Assembly: GCA_913059105.1 (NCBI GenBank)
Contig: CAJXRL010000014.1
Location: 1 to 20,009 of the forward strand
Origin: an uncultured Flavobacteriales bacterium
GTDB taxonomy: Bacteria > Bacteroidota > Bacteroidia > Flavobacteriales_E > Vicingaceae
Direction: 5' to 3'
DNA length: 20,009 nucleotides
Shown here: positions 14,804-20,009 of the stretch, piece by piece
Layout: every line of letters begins with the position of its first letter
Numbering within the stretch: the first letter of the stretch is position 1
The notes under the pieces: model-generated
Database searches by the model: none
What the model was told of the DNA's origin: nothing
What the model saw: the letters and a program-made list of their open reading frames with translations, nothing else
Program-made: the position numbers and the translations under genes

Positions 14804-17800
14804 CTACTTCCCCAACTGCTCTACCTCAACCCAACGTCCGCTTTTAATAGCTTGAATATCGTTGTCATACATGGCGCTGCATTCCACTGCCGGCAAATAA
14901 AACTTACCCAAATAAGCTGCATTTAATAGAATCCGGAATTTTTTAACTTTTGATTTTGGCAAGTCAAAATAGGTGAATACTCGATCGTCTCGCACATCTT
15001 GATATTGCGGAACATCACGCATTAACTTCGACGTCGTTTCATCCATTCGCAAATTTCGAATTTCCCAACCCGATGGGAACATTTGAGTTAATGCCAGATC
15101 TTCATAGTTACGTTCTGCTCCACCGGGATGCGCTATTCGAACCTCAGCCATAAAATCAGTTCCTTGCCTTAGCTTACTTATGTCAAGCGGCGTTCCGTCT
15201 AACTTCAAATAACTTACCTGCATGCTCAATCGACTCGACTTATCTAGCTGATCACTTTCAATTGGAACACCGCTTAAGCTCAAGTTGACAAATAGCGTTC
15301 TTCCGCTTTTGTTTTTTACTTGTAGCTTGCCGGCTTTCATCGGCAATTGAGTTAATTGAATTGATTTGTCAGATTCAATAGAGGTTGTTTTGCCATTTAC
15401 AATCAAATCATATTTTAATTTTGTATTGCCATCTTTTGCTTTCACAAATTTTGCAACGGCTAATAAACTATACGCAGTTGTCTGAGTGCTCATCCATTTA
15501 CTATCACTCAACGCCTTAGCAATATCATCCAAGACCCTTTTACCTTGAATTTTATCGTTTAGTAGTTCTAGTGTTTCCAAAATCATTGCCTGATCTCTCG
15601 TTCTACTTCCATAAGTATAATAGTAATCAAAATTCTCGGCTGAGATCGAAGCAGAATTAACCAACTGCTTAGCAACGTCCATCTTATTTGCAAGCGCATA
15701 TGCAGCAGCCAATCTCCATTTAGTAGATTCTGCTATAGTTTGCTGTTCTCGCAATCGATTCATAGCACCCAGTGCGGGCTTTCCTGCCAATGCCAGTGTG
15801 TATAGTCGATAAGCTTGTTCGAATTCCCTGGCCCTAATGTAACCTCTTGAATTGTAGTTCGCATTTGTTCTATGCCAAGAATTTGCAGCTTTTGTTTGAA
15901 ATTTTATCCAATCTTCTACCATGCCTATTGGCATTGCATATCCTTTGTTTTTTGCTTCTAGCATAAAATGCCCTGCATAATTGGTTCCCCAAATATTTGG
16001 ATCGGTATAACCCGGCCAATAAGCAAAGGCGCCTGAATTAAGTTGAAAGTCTCTTAATCTGTTTAATCCTTCTGTAACATTCCGTTGGATTTTATTTTTA
16101 CGATCGGTGTCTAATTCAATCAAATCTCCTAAAAACAATTGAGGAAAAACAGATGAAGTAGTTTGTTCCACACAGCCATGCGGGTAACGAATCAAATACC
16201 GAATTCTTTTTTCTAAGTTCAATGGCGGGATAGTTGATATTTCAATTGCCCCCGAATTGGTACCCTCAATGCCGATTGGACTATAATCTTTAGTCCATGT
16301 CTGATTTAGTTCAATAACATCATTGAACGTCTGATCAATTTCAGGATTTGGCAATCGCACGTCAATTTCAATTTCATGAGTTGCTTTTTCTCCATGTCCT
16401 TCAACCGTGACCTTCAATTTTCCGACACCAATTTTACGTGCTACCTCAATATCAAAGTAAGCCATTTGGTCCCCTATTTTGGAAAATTTCAATTGCTGAC
16501 TCTTCTGATTCAACTGAATGAATTCATTTGATTCAACAGAGATCTTAACGTTCTTAATTTTTGCATCCATTGCAAAAACTGAGATTGGCAATTTCAATTT
16601 CTCCGACGGGCTAATCACTCGTGGTAAAGTCGCTAAAACCATCAGCGGTTTCTTAACCGGTGTTGTTTTATCAGTTGCTCCATAGGCTCCATTGTTACCT
16701 GCTATAACCATTGTTCTTACCGAACCAACATAGTTTGGCATTCTGAAACTGTGCTCATTCGTTTCACCTTTTTCTAAATAAAATGGTCCTAAAAATCGCA
16801 CTACTGGTTCAAAACGGTTGGCCTTGTTTCCTTCACCTGCTTTTAAATTTCCATCACCCCCTAGCGCCAATAAACCTGAAATTTCTCCGCTAAATGCTCC
16901 CATTACAAATTGGTACATGTCCCAAGTTTTAATTCCCAAGGCTTCGTTTTTATAAAACTCTGGCCATGGATTTGGAGTGGCAAATCTGGTTAAATCCAAC
17001 AGTCCTTCATCTACCATAGCGACGGTATACGTCATCGCTTTACCGTCTTTTTCTGAAACGCTCAACGAAACCTCTTGCTCAGGTTTCAGTTCTGAAGGCA
17101 TATTCAATTCAGGATTCAGATGAGTATTCTCTGACTCTACTTCAATATTTTGAACACCATACATTCGTATTGGTAAATCATTGGCAGTCGTCGCATGTGG
17201 CTGAATTAAAATCAAATGAGCATAAACATTTGGCGCCATCTCTTCTGTTACTTCAAAGCTTATTCCATCTTTCACTTCAGAAGCATCTTTCCAAAATGTG
17301 GATAAAACTCGAGAGCCACTTTCTATACTAACCAATACCCGTCCTTCTTTAAAAGCTGGCAAACTCAACTCCGCTTGTTCCCCTACTAGGTACTTTTTCT
17401 TCCCCGGTTCAAAGTTTAACATTTCCGCTCCACCCGGATTGTTGTCGCCACTGTTTCTCCATCCTTTGTAAGTCATATAAAAAATGACCCCTGTTGAGTG
17501 ACCAGAAACAGGATCAGTAATTCGAATTAGTTTACGACCCCATTTGTGTTCTTTAAATCTCAATTCAAACATTCCTTCGCCATCTTGAGTGGAAACGGTT
17601 GCTGACTTAATTAAGTTGGAGCTTCTGTTATTCACATAGCGAGCTAATTCATCACCATTGCCTCTTTCCCACCACCATCTCCATCGAATGTCAAACACTT
17701 CGATTTTCATGTCTTTTCTATCCACTGGCTTTCCATTCTCGTCCAAAGTAGCAATGGTAATTAAATTGGCTTCGTCAGAATAAAGCGCATTGTTCCAGCC

Positions 17801-19961
17801 ATTACCTTTCGGCAATTTCACTCCTACATATGATTGATATGGAGAATACTGCACTTTGAATCTATCGACACTAAAATCTCCTCCATTTTCAAATACTCTT
17901 GTTTTTAAAGATGCATTTAGCATTCCTGGAGCACCTTTACCAATATTTATTTTAGGAGAGATAGACGCCCTTCCGGTTTCATCCAATTTCCCATCAAAGA
18001 CCATCTCTTCATCTGTAGAAAACTTTTTGGAAGGATCATCAAAAACAAACCCATCATACCCTTGAAAAGAAGTATTGCCTCCCGAAAGATTCATTTCGAT
18101 AGTAGCACGAAGAGAATTTGCATCTGCTCCATGCAGCCATTTAGCATTAATAGTCCCGTTTGTATTGCCTTTGGTTAATATTTTATTCTCGAAGTCAACA
18201 TTAATTTTTAATCGATTTGGTTTTATTGCCTCTACTTTTATTCTCTTGTAGAAAGTAGAGGATCCAACTTTAACTTTAGCTTGCCAATTTCCGGTAGGAG
18301 ATGTAGCTGATGTTTTTGTTCGTAAATCATAAAACCCATTGAGTCCTCTATTCTTTACTACCCTTTTGAATAGCTGATTATCTGGCGTATACAATTCAAA
18401 AATTACTGGAAAACTTTTGGGAAGCACTTTATTTTTATCTTCTAACATAAAATTTAAGAATAGCGAATCTCCAGGTCTCCAGACCCCTCTTTCTCCGTAA
18501 ATAAAACCCTTCACACCTTTTTCATTTCTCGCGCCACTTACATTAAACATACTCAAGGATAAAGAGGATCCATCGTCTACTCTCAAGTAAGCTCTTTGAC
18601 TGCCACTCTTCACAATTAATAAATAAGGCTTTCTTGTTAATTCTATTGAAGCAAAACCCTCAGCGCTGGTAGTTGCACTGCCAACAATTTGGTTTTGGTA
18701 GTTCATTAACTCAATTGTCGCTCCGCTAATAGGGTTCGTTGTTTTTAGATCTGTTACAGTGATTTTAAAACTATTCTCATCTCCACTTTTTGCAATTACA
18801 CCTATATCGGAAGCCAACACATTTCTACTTACCGCATGATTTCTTTCTCCATAATAAGCCGGTTTACAAGGATTATCTGTATCATTATAATACCCTTCGT
18901 AATAGTAGTCATCGTAATAATCGTAATAATATGCACTAGGTTTGTCGTATAATTCTTGGTCGTTTTCCGAAATAACATATGGCTTAACTGGTTCAAATTT
19001 CTCATCACAGGGATACAACGATTGACTTTGATCAAAACTTAGCATCACTCGGTAAATTCCACCTGGCTCCACTTGCACTAGCTTTGTTAAATCCAAATGA
19101 AAAGTATTCCACGAAGAATAGTTAATGCTTTTATCGCTTATCAAAGGAATTGATTGTTTCGCAACAACTCTACCAACTCGTTTCATATCGCGACTACCAC
19201 TCAATTGATTTAATTGAAAAAACTGCTGAATATTCGTTTCGAATATTTTTACAACCTTCACATTCACAGCATTCAAATTCACCGTTTTGATAGGTATTTT
19301 AAACCCGTCATTAGATGGAACAATATTGCCTTTTCCAACAAATGCTACTTCAGGTTTTGTGTTGTTAAATGCAATACTTCGAGTATATTCTTCTGTTAAT
19401 GGATAATTTGAGGAATTTTTAATAGCTTTTGTAATCGTCAATTTGCGATTACCAGATATATCCTTATGCGGGTATAGATAAACTGTATTGCGTTCTTTCC
19501 TAATTCTGAATTTATCACCTTTATCGATATAAATTAACCCATTCAACGATTGACCAGTGTTAAGAGGATCAGAGAAGTTAATAGTAATTGTTTGTTGTGG
19601 AAGCTGATCAAGAGTAACGCTCATTACCTTGAAATCACTTAAAGAAGGAATTACAATTTCCTCTTCACCTTCTACATCAGAACCTATTTCATTTCCATTC
19701 CATGTTAATAAAACTTTACTTTCTTCCTCTCCTCGAATTACACTATCTACCTCAAAATGGTGTGTTAAACTATTTGAATTAAACTCCCAGTTCACATTTA
19801 ATTCTTCTCCATTTTGAATTGCTTTTAGCGACTTTCGAATACTTTCTGGTTCCCCGAAATCATTCAATTGATAAGAACCGCTTAGTTGCTGCCACTCAAG
19901 CGAATTGTCGTCATAAGCTTTCATTCCATCAAAAACAACAAATATTCCTTGGGTAATTGTT
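14804..19961 (-). CDS. Bacterial alpha-2-macroglobulin (thioester type), 5' truncated
   Basis: This is a large periplasmic or outer-membrane protease-trapping protein. About 1,718 genuine residues remain. The N-terminus, with the expected signal peptide, is cut off at 19961. The open frame starts MCIRDR, which is translated Tn5 adapter; genomic coding begins at the sixth codon. In that numbering, MG2 shows the hallmark GVWRPGDSLFLNF near 495-507. A central macroglobulin domain has VRTMVIAGNNGAYGA near 1085. The thioester motif GCVEQ is intact (CVEQ codons at 16163-16174, near residue 1269), so covalent trapping is plausible. The thioester helical domain and receptor-like C-terminal domain follow. 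A Tyr/Asp-rich patch occurs at about 18885-18951 (YYYDYYDDYYYEGYY). Pairing with pbpC is a known bacterial arrangement. Confidence 0.93.
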
Positions 19962-20009
19962 CTGTCTCTTATACACATCTGACGCTGCCGACGATCTACT
20001 CTGTGTAGA
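19962..20009 (-). other. Residual Nextera adapter with i5 index (artefact)
   Basis: CTGTCTCTTATACACATCT (19962-19980) is the reverse-complement mosaic end, and GACGCTGCCGACGA (19981-19994) is the rest of the Read 1 adapter. TCTACTCT (19995-20002) is the reverse complement of i5 index AGAGTAGA, which I recall as Nextera index 504. GTGTAGA (20003-20009) begins the P5 sequence. This is library read-through, not genome. Confidence 0.98.

Noticed and set aside
18829..19035. 68-codon minus-strand frame within the alpha-2-macroglobulin
   Set aside because: It is a shifted frame over the repetitive Tyr-rich region, rich in Ile and Thr from the repeat, so it is not a gene.
1..20009. CRISPR array, tRNA or rRNA genes
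   Set aside because: No regularly spaced direct repeats, cloverleaf-like sequence or rRNA motif was noticed on reading. A dedicated scan was not possible.

Overview
The sequence looks like one complete contig of low-GC chromosomal DNA from a member of the Bacteroidota, probably Flavobacteriales-like. The evidence is the AT-rich coding sequence, weak or absent Shine-Dalgarno motifs, candidate promoters with TAnnTTTG -7 boxes, and the gene set. That set includes an alternative GlmU-like protein of the Bacteroidota type, an MMPL-like RND protein, a large thioester alpha-2-macroglobulin next to PBP1C, and a RAYT transposase with CCTGTCAGG palindromes. No tRNA, rRNA or CRISPR array was seen. Both ends are sequencing artefact: residual Illumina Nextera adapter covers 1-35 and 19962-20009, and the right end also carries an i5 index. 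The two terminal genes are therefore cut off, and their apparent starts (M/VYKRQ... and MCIRDR...) are translated adapter.

Layout from left to right: (1) 36-1191, plus strand: the C-terminal part of an HlyD/MacA-type periplasmic adaptor, a tiny ORF with an ATGA overlap, and a NUDIX hydrolase, followed by two terminator-like hairpins. (2) About 1200-3700: a small accessory region with four unrecognised minus-strand genes for secreted or small membrane proteins. A 199-bp element with imperfect terminal inverted repeats splits it. (3) 3771-7502, minus strand: lon, with a strong terminator behind it, then a GlmU-like nucleotidyltransferase/acyltransferase that has its own terminator. A short two-helix membrane protein gene (7564-7725) is divergent from the GlmU-like gene. 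(4) 7731-11626, minus strand: a lipoprotein family-5 substrate-binding protein followed after 2 nt by an RND/MMPL-type membrane protein. (5) 11731-19961, minus strand: pbpC and a truncated alpha-2-macroglobulin, separated by an oppositely oriented RAYT transposase flanked by REP-like palindromes.

As a functional picture, most genes concern the envelope and quality control. The A2M and PBP1C pair is a known bacterial association thought to act in periplasmic defence and peptidoglycan repair. The SBP and RND protein are probably co-transcribed. Lon is general cytoplasmic proteolysis. I do not see a convincing new defence or biosynthetic system. The parts most worth checking are the RAYT/palindrome insertion into the A2M-pbpC locus and the inverted-repeat element with its neighbouring orphan genes.
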